Origin: Procambarus clarkii
Lineage: Eukaryota; Arthropoda; Malacostraca; Decapoda; Cambaridae
DNA length: 64,000 nt
Direction of reading: 5' to 3'
Assembly: GCF_040958095.1 (NCBI RefSeq)
Contig: NC_091208.1
Span: forward strand, 15,591,452 to 15,655,451
Shown piece after piece: positions 1 through 11,149 of the stretch. Below the pieces are notes generated by a model. That model did not search any database. It worked only from the letters and a program-made list of their open reading frames with translations, and was not told the DNA's origin. How positions within the stretch are numbered: the first letter of the stretch is position 1; every line of letters begins with the position of its first letter. The position numbers and the translations under genes are program-made.

Positions 1-150
1 CTTTGTGTGGGTTTCTGTTAGGGCTGCAAACACTGCATTTGCCTCATGAAGGAGACCATCTATAAATTGAACTTTGTTGGTTTTACGTGTTTTTATACCC
101 TGGATGTTGGCAAATATAAATGATGTTATCGTGTTAGTGGAAGTGCTGGA
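1..150 (-). mobile_element. LINE family D, endonuclease fragment
   Basis: The bottom strand matches about 130 bp of the start of the APE-type endonuclease domain in the well preserved LINE at 56345-60596 (its 60180-60310), including codons for an 'FANIQG' motif. The match fades by about position 150 and the element runs off the left window edge. It is a dead fragment with no other domain visible. Confidence 0.7.
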
Positions 151-304
151 AGCCTTACTTGGTGTTAATATCTGAGGCTCTGGTAAGGAGGCCACTGTGT
201 TTGCGTCCAGGGTGTGTCGTTTTGGAAGTGATTCGTCCAGTTTTAATATGTATATTGTTTGTAATATGTTTGTATATGCATAAATAAATAAAATAAATAA
301 AAAA

Positions 305-745
305 GAAATCTAGGGACCGAGAATGTGGAATGGTCTCCCCAATCATGTCAAAGGCTGTACTTCTCTCAACCAGTTTAAGAGTAAAATTAAGTGCTACTTA
401 ATGATCTCTATGCAACCTACCTTACCCCCTAAATGTCAACCCATGTCTTGCTTTTGTTAATCAATGCTGTTTGTTCTCCAACTTGTTCAATTACCGATTT
501 CTGCCATGTTCCCCCCTTTTTATTTTTTATTCCTTTTTCAACACAATTTATACTTTAATCCCAATTACTATTAAGTTTTAGTCCAAGTGGGGGAGTTTTC
601 CCCACACCTTGCCCGAAATGCTGTGCGTATTAGTGGCATTAGGTATTGTATGTACTAGCTCTGTATATAAATCCAACATTATGTTTGTAAATCAAGAGTG
701 TATGTACTTTTTCTGAATAAAAATGTATTATTTATTATCATTATT
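305..745 (+). mobile_element. LINE family B, 3' end
   Basis: This matches the 3' end of the LINE copies at 22490-23070 and 19012-19568. It begins with codons for the 'RTWNGLPNHVK' type C-terminus of a CR1/Jockey-group reverse transcriptase, followed by a shared 3' UTR containing 'TGCCCGAAATGCTG' and 'GTATGTACTAGCTCT'. It ends at an ATT-rich microsatellite (about 736-756), the usual simple-sequence tail. The copy is 5'-truncated. Confidence 0.75.
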
Positions 746-756
746 ATTATTATTAT

Positions 757-1601
757 AAATATTCCTAACTTTGCAAACCAAAGAAAACGGTGTTGACAGA
801 TGAACGCAAGCGATCGACACCATCACAACAACAGCCTTTTCCAGCGTCGAACATGGCGGACACCACTGTTCAAGACGCCTACCTTGACGACGAGTGGACG
901 TCTGGACACCTGCTCTAGCTGGAGACCACCGAAACGCGTAATGTGATTTTGACCAAAGGGTCTCGATACTGCCGCCAGGCATTCCTCATCAACGGCCCGG
1001 TTTGATACAACAATCTCTTGTTTATAACTGGAAGATGTGATCTTCCAGACGTGAGTTATTAGATGCCCCTAGTCACAAGACGACTGTTGCTGCCATTAAA
1101 CGGAGATAACCTCCACCTATGAATCATAAGACAAAACCCAGTGACTTGTCTTCGGAAGGCGCTTCAAGTCTCAAGACAACTCTAAGAGTCATCAGTACAT
1201 AACCCTCACACACAGTGGGGGTCCTGGGGCACAGTGGTACATACAGTTGGTCACAACAGATAGGGAATTAGCCGGCCTAGGGGGACCTCAATAGTCTTTA
1301 AAGGATTCCTGTCACGGCCTATGAAAAACCATAAGTGAACCTTAAGACCACGCCCATGTCACAAGACAATTCTAAAGTCATCAGAAGTAGGTAACCTTCT
1401 CGCAAATTATTTGACTCATAAAAAGATGTGACAAAACCTCAGGAGTGTCCAGAGCAGCATTTCTCATTTTGCAGAACTCTTAAGGTTCTGCAAGAATATT
1501 GTTAATGTTTATTTTTTTGTTTACAGATATGAGGGATTTTTTGTAATTAATAAATGTATACTTTTTAGATTTATAAATTGATATAATAATTATTATGCAG
1601 G
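757..1601. other. No gene recognised
   Basis: I see no convincing coding or structural element. Open frames here have no domain I know. A pyrimidine-poor stretch ending in TTATGCAG near 1601 could be a splice acceptor for the zinc-finger locus that follows, but this is weak. Confidence 0.4.
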
Positions 1602-1797
1602 GCTTCCCTGAGGCTTGAAAATGACTTCAAAGGTTCTGCTAGAGTAAAAGTGTTCAGAAATGCTGGTCCAGAGTGTGAGAAAAGATTCGGTTGTCTTGGA
1701 GATGTGAAGACACCCATGCTAGTGCATATGAGGGATAAACCCTAAGAGTGTCCATAGACTGAGAAAAGATTGTCTACTTAGAACTCTGAAGCACATT
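1602..1797 (+). pseudogene. Decayed C2H2 fingers upstream of zinc-finger locus 1
   Basis: The sequence still resembles two C2H2 units of the array that follows, with remnants such as 'PECEKRFGCLGDVK' and 'HMRDKP'. It contains two in-frame stops and a shift of frame relative to the open array at 1798. The array was therefore once longer at its N-terminal side, or the real protein uses another upstream exon that skips this part. Confidence 0.65.
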
Positions 1798-2415
1798 ATG
1801 GTATATACAGGTCAGAAACCTTTCGAATTTGGTAACAGATTCAGTCATCTTGAACATGCAAAAACACACATGGGTATCCATACAAGGGATAAACTTCATG
1901 AATGTCCAGAGTGTGGTAAAAGATTTAATCGTCTTGGACACGTGAAGCAGCATATGGTTGTGCATACAGGGAATAAACCTCACGAGTGTCCAATATGTGG
2001 GAAAAAATTCAGTCGTCGTGGAGATGTGAAGATACACATACTGGTGCATACAAGAGATAAACCACACGAGTGTTCAGAGTGTGGGAAAAGATTCAGTCGC
2101 CGTGGAGATGTCAAAACCCACATGCTGGTGCATACAAGAGATAAACCTCATGAATGTCCTGAGTGTGGGCTAAGATTCAGCCATCTTGGACATATGAAGA
2201 TTCACATGATGGTGCACACGGGCCAGAAACCTTTTGAATGTGCCGAGTGTGGGAGAAGATTCAGAGAACGTAGCCACATAATTAGACATACATTAGTGCA
2301 TTCAGATGATAAACCTCATGAATGTCCAGAGTGTCGAAAAAGATTTAGGCATCTTAGTAGTATGAGACGTCACATCATATTAATGCATTCAGGTGGTAAA
2401 CCTGACTTGGCCTAG
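1798..2415 (+). CDS. C2H2 zinc-finger protein (six fingers), possibly a pseudogene
   Basis: Likely a nuclear DNA-binding protein. The 205-residue frame holds six C2H2 fingers of the form CPxCGKRFxxxxxxxxHxxxH, starting near residue 36 and spaced every 28 residues. They are joined by TGxKPHEC or TRDKPHEC linkers, close to the classic TGEKP linker. One further unit at residues 9-28 has lost both cysteines. Several fingers are near copies (for example 'RFSRRGDVK' twice), a sign of recent duplication. No KRAB, BTB, ZAD or other effector domain is present. The ATG at 1798 lies inside a finger linker and upstream fingers carry stops, so the start is doubtful. This is either a terminal exon or a decaying gene. 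An AATAAA occurs about 380 bp downstream. Confidence 0.65.
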   Translation: MVYTGQKPFEFGNRFSHLEHAKTHMGIHTRDKLHECPECGKRFNRLGHVKQHMVVHTGNKPHECPICGKKFSRRGDVKIHILVHTRDKPHECSECGKRFSRRGDVKTHMLVHTRDKPHECPECGLRFSHLGHMKIHMMVHTGQKPFECAECGRRFRERSHIIRHTLVHSDDKPHECPECRKRFRHLSSMRRHIILMHSGGKPDLA

Positions 2416-2419
2416 TGTC

Positions 2420-3200
2420 CTGTCATTTGCAAAAAAAAGTGTTGCTAATCAAATTAGGCTTGAATGGCACAAGGTGGTGTATATGTTAGATAAATCGTTT
2501 GAGTATCATTCATATAAGCAGTTTAGTATTATAACATACATATGAAGACTAACTTTCCCACTAATCCAATATGCAGTTTGGAAACTGACCTTCAGCTTTA
2601 AAATACTGTGCTGTATCAGTTGGATGTCCTACAAAGATATTTTTATTTTCTTAGTTTTGTATGAGAACTATTCTTGACTATGAAAGGCAAAGTTCTGCAG
2701 TCATATTTTTAATCCTCTGTTCAGAGTTAGATGCACCTTGTAGACCAAGCCAAGGGAAGCTATGATAATAGACTCATTTTGTATTTTTTCAAAATAAAAC
2801 AAGTTTATAACTTTTTTTTTACTGTCCATTTAGGTCTTGCTAAGAAATTTATTTAAAAATAATAAGAGCCTTTGGTTGCTAAGGTAATAACATTTTTTCT
2901 TTATAAACATTTTATTATACATTAGGTCAGGGAGTATTAAAAACAGTTTGAAATGTACTCAAGATGAGCCCATTTTATTAATAGGAGCATGCAGGGCATG
3001 TAAAGGGGTTGTCATCCACAAACTAGAAATTAAATTTTTTTTTTCAAACTTATCAAAAATGTTCATATATATTTCCTTACATAATTTTCATTGAATTTTC
3101 AGTATACTGCATTTGTGATACTTTCAACAGAATTGTCTAATATAAATGATTGGATTTATATTAGTCTGACTAGCATTTATTTTATTTTAACTAAATTAAT
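2420..3200. other. No gene; AT-rich 3' flank
   Basis: AT-rich sequence after the zinc-finger frame. Apart from the polyadenylation signal I recognise nothing. Confidence 0.4.
2793..2798 (+). other. Possible polyadenylation signal
   Basis: AATAAA about 380 bp after the stop codon of the zinc-finger frame, followed by a T-rich stretch. It is a reasonable candidate for the end of that transcript but unproven. Confidence 0.3.
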
Positions 3201-3204
3201 GCAT

Positions 3205-3500
3205 GGGGGGGGGGGGTCACATCTTCACTACACCGGCATTACTTTATCTTCATTACACAGCCTTCACCACTGTAACCATCTTTACTAAGCAGCCATTATT
3301 GTATCTTCACTACCAATTACAACCATCTTCATTGCACAGCCTTCACCACTGTAATCATCTTTACTACGTAGCCATCATTGTATCTTCACTACCAATTACC
3401 ATCAACACTAACCATACTTAACTAACCATATTTACTACACACTATCTTTTTCACCGTAACTGTCTTAACTACTAACAGCCATCAACATTGTAACCATCTA
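3205..3500. repeat. Poly-G run and degenerate CATCTTCACTAC-type tandem repeat
   Basis: A run of 12 G (3205-3216) is followed by about 280 bp of imperfect repeats built from motifs such as CTTCACTAC, GCAGCCATT and CACTGTAACCATC. Two longer blocks around 3255-3320 and 3325-3400 look like duplicated units. Confidence 0.7.
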
Positions 3501-3559
3501 TACTGTACTACAAACAACTCTGCACATGACTGAGACCACCAGTGCAGGTGAAAGGAAAC

Positions 3560-6200
3560 CTAAAGGTAAACTAAATAATGATTGAAAATCCACGAGAAAT
3601 TTATATAATAGCACTAGAGATCTGCTATCAGGATGATAAACTAACGATCATAAATGCATATAGTCCACTGCCAAGCAACACATGGACAAAGGAGGAGCTA
3701 GATAATAAACGAGAGGGTCTTATAACAATAGTGAGAGAAATTATAGCGAGAACTGATAAAGATAGATTGCGAATGTTGGTAATCGGCGATTTCAACTTGA
3801 AATCCAAAGACTGGGAGGTGTATGAAGCTAGAACAGAGGATTTTTGGACTTGTAGATTCGTAAACCTCATCCTGGAAACATTCATGTTTAAACATGTTAA
3901 ACAAGCTACAAGGATGAGAGAAGATGTTCCCTCCATGCTGGATTTGATATTTATCAGAAAAGAGGAAGAGATATTTGACATTCGGTACCTTCATTCCCCT
4001 TGGGTAAAAGGGACCATGTCTTTTTGGGAATAAAGAATGTAATGAGTTATAATCTGGAAGAAAATGAGGTTGAAGAAGTTGAAAAACCTGATTTTAGGAA
4101 AGGTCATTATGGGAAACTCAAACATTTCTTGAAGGAATTTGACTGGAAAGACTTGCTGTTAGGACATGAAGTAAATAAGATGTATGTCAAGTTTTGTGAA
4201 ATATATGATAAAGGCACAAACATTTTTTATACCAAAGCAGAGATGCAGAACTAGGAAACAGGATTGGTACAACAGAAATTGCGAGAGGGCCAGAGACCAA
4301 AACACACAAAAATAGAATCAATATACGAAGAGGCCAAACCCCCCAAACATATCAGCGATGCAAAGATGGGAGAAACAACTACACGACAGTGAGGAAAGAG
4401 GCAGCAAGAAATTTTGAAAAAGGTATTGCGGACAAATGTAAAACAGAACCAGGTCTATTCTATAAATTCATAAACAATAAATTGCAGGTAAAGGATAATA
4501 TTCAGAGGTTGAAAATGAGAAATAGCTTCACGGAAAATGAAAAGGAAATGTGTGAAACATTAAACGAAAAGTTACAAAGTGTGTTTGTACAAAATTAAAT
4601 CTTCAGGGAACCAGACAATAAGAATTCCAGAGAACAACTTAGAGCACATAGAGGTGTGTAGAGACAAAGTGAAAAAATACTCAAGGAGCTAAGTAAGAAC
4701 AAAGCAGTTGGTCCAGATGAAGTTTCATCATGGGTTCTGAGAGAATGTGCACCTGAACTCAGCATTCCACTTCAACTGATTTTTCAGGCATCCCTGTGTA
4801 CAGGAGTTGTAGCTGATGTGTGGAAAAAGGCTAACATAGTTCCAGTCTACAAAAGTGGCAGCAGGGAAGACCCCCTTAATTACAGACCTGTATCATTGAC
4901 AAGTGTAATAGTCAAAATATTGGAAAAAATAATTAAAACTAAATGGGTAAAACACCTGGAGAAAACTATATAATATCAGACAGACAGTATGCTTTTCGAT
5001 CTGGAAGATCATGTGTAACGCATTTACTCAGTTTCTATGATCGAGTCACAGAGATTTTACAGGAAAGAGATGGTTGGGTTGACTGCATCTATCTGGACCT
5101 AAAATAGGCTTTTGACAGTGTTCCACATAAAAGGTTGTTCTGGAAACTGGAACATATTGGAGGGGTGACAGGTAAGCTTCTAACATGGATGAAAAATTTC
5201 CTGATAGTAAAATGAGGGCTGTAATCAGAGACTATGTATCGGATTGGAGGAATGTCACAAGTGGAATACTACAGGGTTCAGTTCTTGCACCAGTAATCTT
5301 CATTGTCTACATAAACGATTGACCAGATGGAATACAGAATTATATGAACATGTTTGCTGATAATGCTAAGATAAAAAGGGAAAATAAGAAACCTAGATGA
5401 TTGTCATGCCCTTAAAGAAGACCTGGACAAAATAAATATATGGAGCACCACTTGACAGTATGGAATTTAATGTGAATAAATGCTATGTTATGAAATGTGG
5501 AATTGGAGAACATAGACCTCACACAACCTATGAATTATATGAGAAATCTTTAAAGAATTCTGACACAGAAAGGGATCTAGGGGTGGTTCTAGATAGAAAA
5601 CTGTCACCTGAGGACCACATTAAGAACATTGTGTGAGGAGCTTATGCTACACTTTCTAACTTCAGAATTGCTTTTAAATACACAGATGGAGAAATACTAA
5701 AGAAATTGTTCACGACTTTTGTTAGACCAAAGCTGGAATATGCAGCGGTTGTATGATGCCCATATCTTAAGAAGCACATCAACAAACTGGAAAAGGTGCA
5801 AAGACATGCCACTAAGTGGCTCCCAGAACTGAAGGACAAGAGCTACGAGGAGAGGTTAGACATTAAATATGCAAAAACTACAAGATAGAAGAAAAAGAGG
5901 TGATATGATCACTACATACAAAATAGTAACAGGAATCGATAAAATTGATGGGAAGAATTCCTGAGACCTGGAACTTCAAGAACAAGAGGTCATAGATTGA
6001 CTAACGAAACAAAGCTGCCGGAGAAATATAAGAAAATTCACTTTTGTGAATAGTGGTAGATGGTTGGAACAAGTTGGGTGAGAAGGTGGTGGAGGCCAAA
6101 ACCGTCAGTAATTTCAAAGCGTTATATGACAAAGAGTGCTGGGGAGACGGGACACCACGAGTGTAGCTCTCATCCTGAAACTACACTTAGGTAATTACCA
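3560..6200 (+). mobile_element. LINE family A (CR1-type), decayed
   Basis: A long, heavily mutated non-LTR retrotransposon. In order I see the C-terminal half of an APE-type endonuclease (GDFN near 3786; 'LDLIF' near 3940; 'RDHVFLGIK' in another frame near 4010), a linker (about 4390-4600), then reverse transcriptase ('NYRPVSLTS' near 4880, 'QTDSM'-type decay after 4975). The last part is a CR1-like C-terminal region ('ERDLGVVLDRKL', 'VRPKLEYAAVV', 'HATKW'). Frameshifts and stops are frequent, so it is inactive. It ends with AACTACACTTAGGTAATTAC, a 3' terminus shared with the minus-strand copy ending at 23555. Family membership is inferred from motifs; the clade is likely CR1. Confidence 0.85.
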
Positions 6201-6214
6201 CCACTACCAGGGCA

Positions 6215-6405
6215 TTGCTGGGTTCCCATCTACAACTTTTCCACTCCCTCACCACCTTCCCTTTTCTGCACCACATTTCTTACCCTCCATCACCTTTCCT
6301 CTTCTTCACCACCTTCCCTCTTCTTCACTACCTTCCCTCTCCTTCACCCACTTTCCCTCTCCCTCATTACCTTCCCTCTCCGTTACCTTCTCTACTCTTC
6401 ACTTT
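6215..6405. repeat. Pyrimidine-rich low-complexity tract
   Basis: Imperfect repeats of CACCTTCCCTCTTCTT and CTCCCTCATTACC. It creates long spurious open frames rich in Ser, Pro and Leu that should not be called genes. Confidence 0.8.
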
Positions 6406-6407
6406 TC

Positions 6408-6490
6408 AAACAAATACAAAAAAATACAATATTTATTCAGGTAAAGTACATACATACAAGGTGAAATACAAAAGTTGATGGATTTAGAAA
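6408..6490 (-). mobile_element. LINE family B, extreme 3' tail
   Basis: About 80 bp matching the terminal 'ATTTATTCAGGTAAAGTACATA' side of family B (compare 17580 and 19015), in minus orientation. Only the tail remains. Confidence 0.65.
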
Positions 6491-8535
6491 GATTATTATT
6501 TTCCTGTCATTTCTCTAACCATTTTATTTTTCAAAATAAGTAATCCCTATTTCAAATAGGGATTATTTATTTTGCTTTCATTTCTCTAACCATTTTCACT
6601 AAACACTGTCTTGATAAACTACATGAGAAAAGTTAAAATATAATCATGTAGAAAATAATGTGCTTGGTGAGTCTTAATGAGGATGGAGTCTGGTATTTAG
6701 TGAGAATAGAAATTAGAGTATTATAATTTGCTATTTCATGCAAAAAGGGAGGGCATGGGGCTTTACCTTGACCTACCTATAACCACCCCATGACAAAAAC
6801 CAGCTTACAGTGTTTGATGAGGCTTGCCCCAAAATTCAGACAGCCAGACATTTTCTTTTATAGATATAGAGGCCAATTTGCCTGAATCAGATATCTATAT
6901 TAACCTAATGTTTCTGTTATATTAGCCTGATATTGGCAGTTTTATTAGTTTGAATTTGGGAATAATATTTACCACCTACTGGCATTTCTTTTAGTCAGGT
7001 TTTTGCATATATGTTAACCCATACTCCAGAATTTGTTTTATCCTGGAAACATTTAATTTGTGATACCCAAAGCTAGGCCTATTAGCTGATTTTTATTCGT
7101 GTAATTACCGTATTCATAATCTTTTACAAGAATATCTACTTTTGAATGAAAGTGGTGATAATTTTAATGTATAGGTCCAAGTTTAAATGTTCTTATTATA
7201 CTGGCTATAATTATGTGTTATCGTATATAGAAGCACTGTATACAATATTGTTTTGATTTCTTGTTTAAATTCTTGTTCTTTTGATGACTGTAAATAATGT
7301 AATTTTGCTTTATGAATATATTTATACACATTTACTTATGGCAGATTAATTATTATATACTATATTACTTGACAGTTCTGTCTACGTACAAGGTCACTAT
7401 AATGGAGCATTTTTGGTTAATGAATAAATATATGTGCTTTATATAACATTGAATATTCATCCGAAGAGAATTCATCCAGTTCTCTCCTAACTCATCCTAA
7501 GAGTACTTTATCCAGAAATCTTTGTCATAATTCCAACCATCTGGATTCCCTTCTTGCTTGGTCACTGTATGATCCTGATGGTCCATGTGCTTTGGAACCA
7601 TTCCTTCATTCTTCCTCTTATTCCAGCTCATTATCCTCATATCCATTTCAAGTGCCATATAGTTATCCTAGCTTAGCATTGTTTCCCTCATAATATCCTT
7701 CTTTAATAGTTATTAGGGAAATTTGGGAAGCAACAAAGGGAATTCAAACATTAATGAGAACATAATTATTATAATTTTTCAGAAATTATTTCAAAACAAT
7801 ATCACTAGCTAATGGTCACCAAACCACAAATGGTTCAACCCGTCCTCCTATTTAAATAGTACTTTGTGTATGTGGACCATTGTACATATATTGGCGTAAT
7901 GGGCAATTAGTAGAATTTGGTACTACTGTTCACTTTATAGAGTCTGGTGCTACATAGCCTTCCCGGCTTGGTGCCTTCTTTTGATAATTACTTAATTACT
8001 TTATAAAGTCTGGGAAAAAAATCATAAACTCAAATCTAAATATTCCTAGGTTTAGTATAACACACACACATATATAGTATATTAGGCCTCAGATAGCATG
8101 TATTATGCCTAGGATGGTTCTACTTTTTAATTGTAGAATTAGAACTTTATAATTGTCCATTATGTCAATATATATATAGAATGGTCCACATGGTTGCAAT
8201 AAGTATTGTCAAAACAGGAGGATGGGCTGAATGGTTATACATTAAATAAATATTACTAGGTAATGATCATCAAATCATCAGTAGTTATATACAATAATTA
8301 ATATTTCTAGTTTGTAATTAATATTACTAGTTTTACTAAACCATCATTGGTTGTTTTTCTGAATTTACCTCAAGGCTATAGTCTTTTATGGCCTCAATTG
8401 AGATAGGAATCCAGTATCTTGTTACAGGCCCTCTATTGGTCTTGAGGATATTTTCCAGCTGATTTCCAGTTCAGTATCTGAAGATTCTCCATGACATCAG
8501 CATTATCATGTTTGGTTTGTAGTGTTGTTAGTCCT
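6491..8535. other. Mostly unrecognised AT-rich DNA with small repeat fragments
   Basis: No gene is recognised. Two small items stand out. A diverged inverted repeat (about 7846-7913 against 8158-8240, built around 'ATGTGGACCATT' and 'CATCCTCCTRTTT') suggests an old MITE-like element. At 7945-7998 a piece of the LINE family E 3' terminus (CCTTCCCGGCTTGGTGCC, then GATAATTACTTAATTAC) sits on the plus strand. Confidence 0.45.
6541..6565. repeat. Perfect 12-bp-arm hairpin
   Basis: TAATCCCTATTT, one C, then its exact reverse complement. The hairpin lies between two copies of CATTTCTCTAACCATTTT (about 6503 and 6576), so it may be the footprint of a small local duplication. Confidence 0.6.
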
Positions 8536-8539
8536 CCGA

Positions 8540-8627
8540 CCCTCAACCATTCCTTGTATGTGAATTGGCCCTCGACCATTCCTTGTATGCGAGTTGGCCC
8601 TCAAGCATTTCCTTGTATGCGAGTACT
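8540..8627 (+). repeat. Three-copy 29-bp tandem repeat
   Basis: Three units of CCCTCAACCATTCCTTGTAT plus GYGARTTGG, at 8540, 8569 and 8598, with a few differences each. Confidence 0.8.
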
Positions 8628-8689
8628 GTAGTTCTGGGAGGATTTTTGTTGCTCTGTGTTGAACTTTCTCCAAAGCAATTTATTTCTCT

Positions 8690-8873
8690 TCAATAAATCA
8701 CTTGATCTGTGAGCCTTTCCCATATCCTCAAAAAAGGCTAGCATAATCCCAGGTCATAAAAGTTGAGATCTCACTGAAATCAGCAACTTTAAATCAATAT
8801 CAGTCCTACCCCACATTGATCAAAACATTTGGAAACCATACTTTACAAAGGCAAAACCGTACAAAGAGCTTTA

Positions 8874-8906
<33 letters not shown>

Positions 8907-9575
8907 CTCTTTTTTTTTTATACGTAGCATCTGCCATTATGGTTTCAGTCCTTTAAAAGGAACCAAAGATGTTTAAGGTGCATGCAGCTCTTGACAAAAT
9001 TGATTGAGTACAAGTCTGTTGACTGTGGTAAGGTCTTTGAGACTGTTAACCACAATAACAAACTGCACTACTATGGAATAAATGGTCTATCCTTACAATA
9101 CTTGTTACCTTACCTCAGTGACAGGCATTAACCATGCTTGTGAACAATGCTGCTACTCCTACAATGCCAGTAAACTTCGGCATTCTACAGTTAAGTATAC
9201 AGGGTCTACTCTTTCTTGTTTACATGAATGATCTCCCAAATGTCGCACAATCCCCTGAAGCCATTTCTTCAGGGTATTGAAGCCACCAGTTGTTTGCTGA
9301 TGAAACAACCTTTATTTCCTCAAATGCTAACCCACTGATAGTGAATACTTAAACAAGTCCATTTGTGGCTGACTACTAACAAACCCGCCCTCAATATTGA
9401 AAACCATATTATATATTGTTGGGAAACAAGTCAATCAACCAATTTTAACTAATAATAAGCAATGTCCAAATTGAGATCAGAGCAAAAGGGAAACTCCTTG
9501 GTGTTTACACTGATAATAAACTGAATTATAGTTGTCATGTACAAAATCTAAAACTGTTAACATTGTAAAAAAAAT
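8690..9575 (+). mobile_element. LINE family F, decayed reverse transcriptase
   Basis: Scattered frames recall a CR1/Jockey-type reverse transcriptase: 'KASIIPGHKS' and 'SNFKSISVLPH' (8735-8815), 'DCGKVFETVNH' (9015-9060), 'FADETT' with changed frame (9295-9312), and 'GKLLGVYTDNKLNYS' (9490-9530). Stops and shifts are common. A run of 29 T (8876-8904) interrupts it. The LTR retrotransposon at 9582 landed just after its last recognisable codons. Confidence 0.6.
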
Positions 9576-9581
9576 ATATAT

Positions 9582-10278
9582 TGTGACGATAATCTCCTTC
9601 AAGAGATTGAGCCTGCTCTTCCCTCCAAAAATACGTCACTACAAATATATAAAACTACTATGGAAGAAATGTCCAACAACAACAACAACATCTCCAAGGT
9701 TTGCCAGAGAGCAAAACGTATGCAGCCAGGAACACCTGCTCCAGCTCAAACCGCCAAACTACCTGTCTTGTTGCCGGCTCCTCGCTGATTGGCCGCCAGT
9801 CTGGCTGCAACTGCACTCCACCCACCATGCTACTTGATGTCTGGGGCCGCCACGACCTCAGTCCTCAGAATATTCAGTGCTTTCATACGGTTAACACTTC
9901 TTCCTGGTAGACTAAAGCTTTGGCTTACGTGTACTGAGAGAGGTGATAGCTTAAAGCCAATATTCCTGCACCTCTCATTTTATTGTATATTGCACAGCTT
10001 GTTATTGCTCACTTGTCTTAACGTAACTTTTCATTTTGTCATTTAATTCTTCTTATTATTTTGATTGATTTTATTATACGAATTTGTATGTCCATTTTAT
10101 TCATGTTTTGTTTATTTAACGTAATTAAAATTTCATTGTTAAAATTTACTTGTGTTTTGTGTGTCTTCTCCTTACCTTACCACAGACGAAGTTCCAGATT
10201 TTCTATTTTTTTTAATTCTATGTGACGAGGCCATACCCCTAGCTTTGAACAGCCGAACACCAACGCGTTACCGTCACA
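9582..10278 (+). repeat. 5' LTR (697 bp)
   Basis: Starts TGTGACGATAATCTCCTTCA and ends ACGCGTTACCGTCACA, with short inverted ends TGTGACG/CGTCACA. It is the same length as the 3' copy and about 99.5% identical by eye. Confidence 0.93.
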
Positions 10279-10300
10279 TATTATATGGGGGCCTGTCCGG
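10279..10300 (+). other. Primer-binding-site-like stretch
   Basis: Directly after the 5' LTR comes ATATGGGGGCCTGTCCGGG, which resembles the TGGGGGCTCGTCCGGG tRNA-Pro-type primer sites of some retroelements. The tRNA assignment is inference. Confidence 0.4.
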
Positions 10301-11149
10301 GAGCTTCACTCAGGTACTGGTGCCAAGTGGTAATTTATGGTAAGCGTATTTAACTTTGTTAACGTAGCTTTTACTATTTTTCATATTCAATTTCATTTTT
10401 TATAAGGTGCGGTGTATTGTGCATTACGAGAGTAACATATGGTGAAGGTGAGACAACTTTGGATTACGTGGTGACTGTAGGCCTCAGTCATACTCTTAAT
10501 TGGTCATCTCTCCCTCCGTGTTATTACTCGTGTTTACCATCTTTGTCCCTTGGATATTTCTCATTTTTGACAGATCATCATATTGGTACCCTGGTACTGT
10601 GGTCTGCCCCGGGTCAAGTGCACCCAATCTTCTGCAATCTGACTGTAGGAGGACAAAGAGGGCCATAGTTCCTCTAGCTCGAACTTTAGTTGCTGAATTG
10701 GGACCTCAGCAGCAGTTCTCGTCACCAGTTGACACCTCGCACCCCTACACGTCAGTCAGAGATGATGATACATACAACGGTAGGGAATTAGCTTACTTTT
10801 TCAGAGCACGAAAGTTCGCTAATTCTGTAAGTATCATATTAAATACAGTAGGAAAAACTTGCTTTATATCCTATAGAGACTCGGCAAGGTATGCCTACAT
10901 CCTTGGACTACCAATTTTACTTTTGAGGCAATTTACTGTTTCATTTGTTTTCGAAACTCTGTTTCATTTGTTAGTAGGATTTTCTTGCCCTTATCCTCTT
11001 ACATGAGTACCGGGTACAAGATTTCCTGCGCCTTTGATTTAAATTAATCATTCAACATCTTGTACTTAACTTTAATTGTTAAAGATCCCACAGGATAGGT
11101 ATCAGTTGCCACGTTGTCCTGTTTCTGACATTCACTATAACTGAATATT

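Noticed and set aside
6136-6478. Two overlapping Pro/Ser/Leu-rich frames
   Set aside because: They read through a pyrimidine-rich low-complexity tract and a LINE B tail; no domain and no conservation of frame is visible.
10417-11006. A frame with hydrophobic segments in the leader of the LTR element
   Set aside because: No similarity I recognise, and its position is the untranslated leader. I do not call it an envelope or any other gene.
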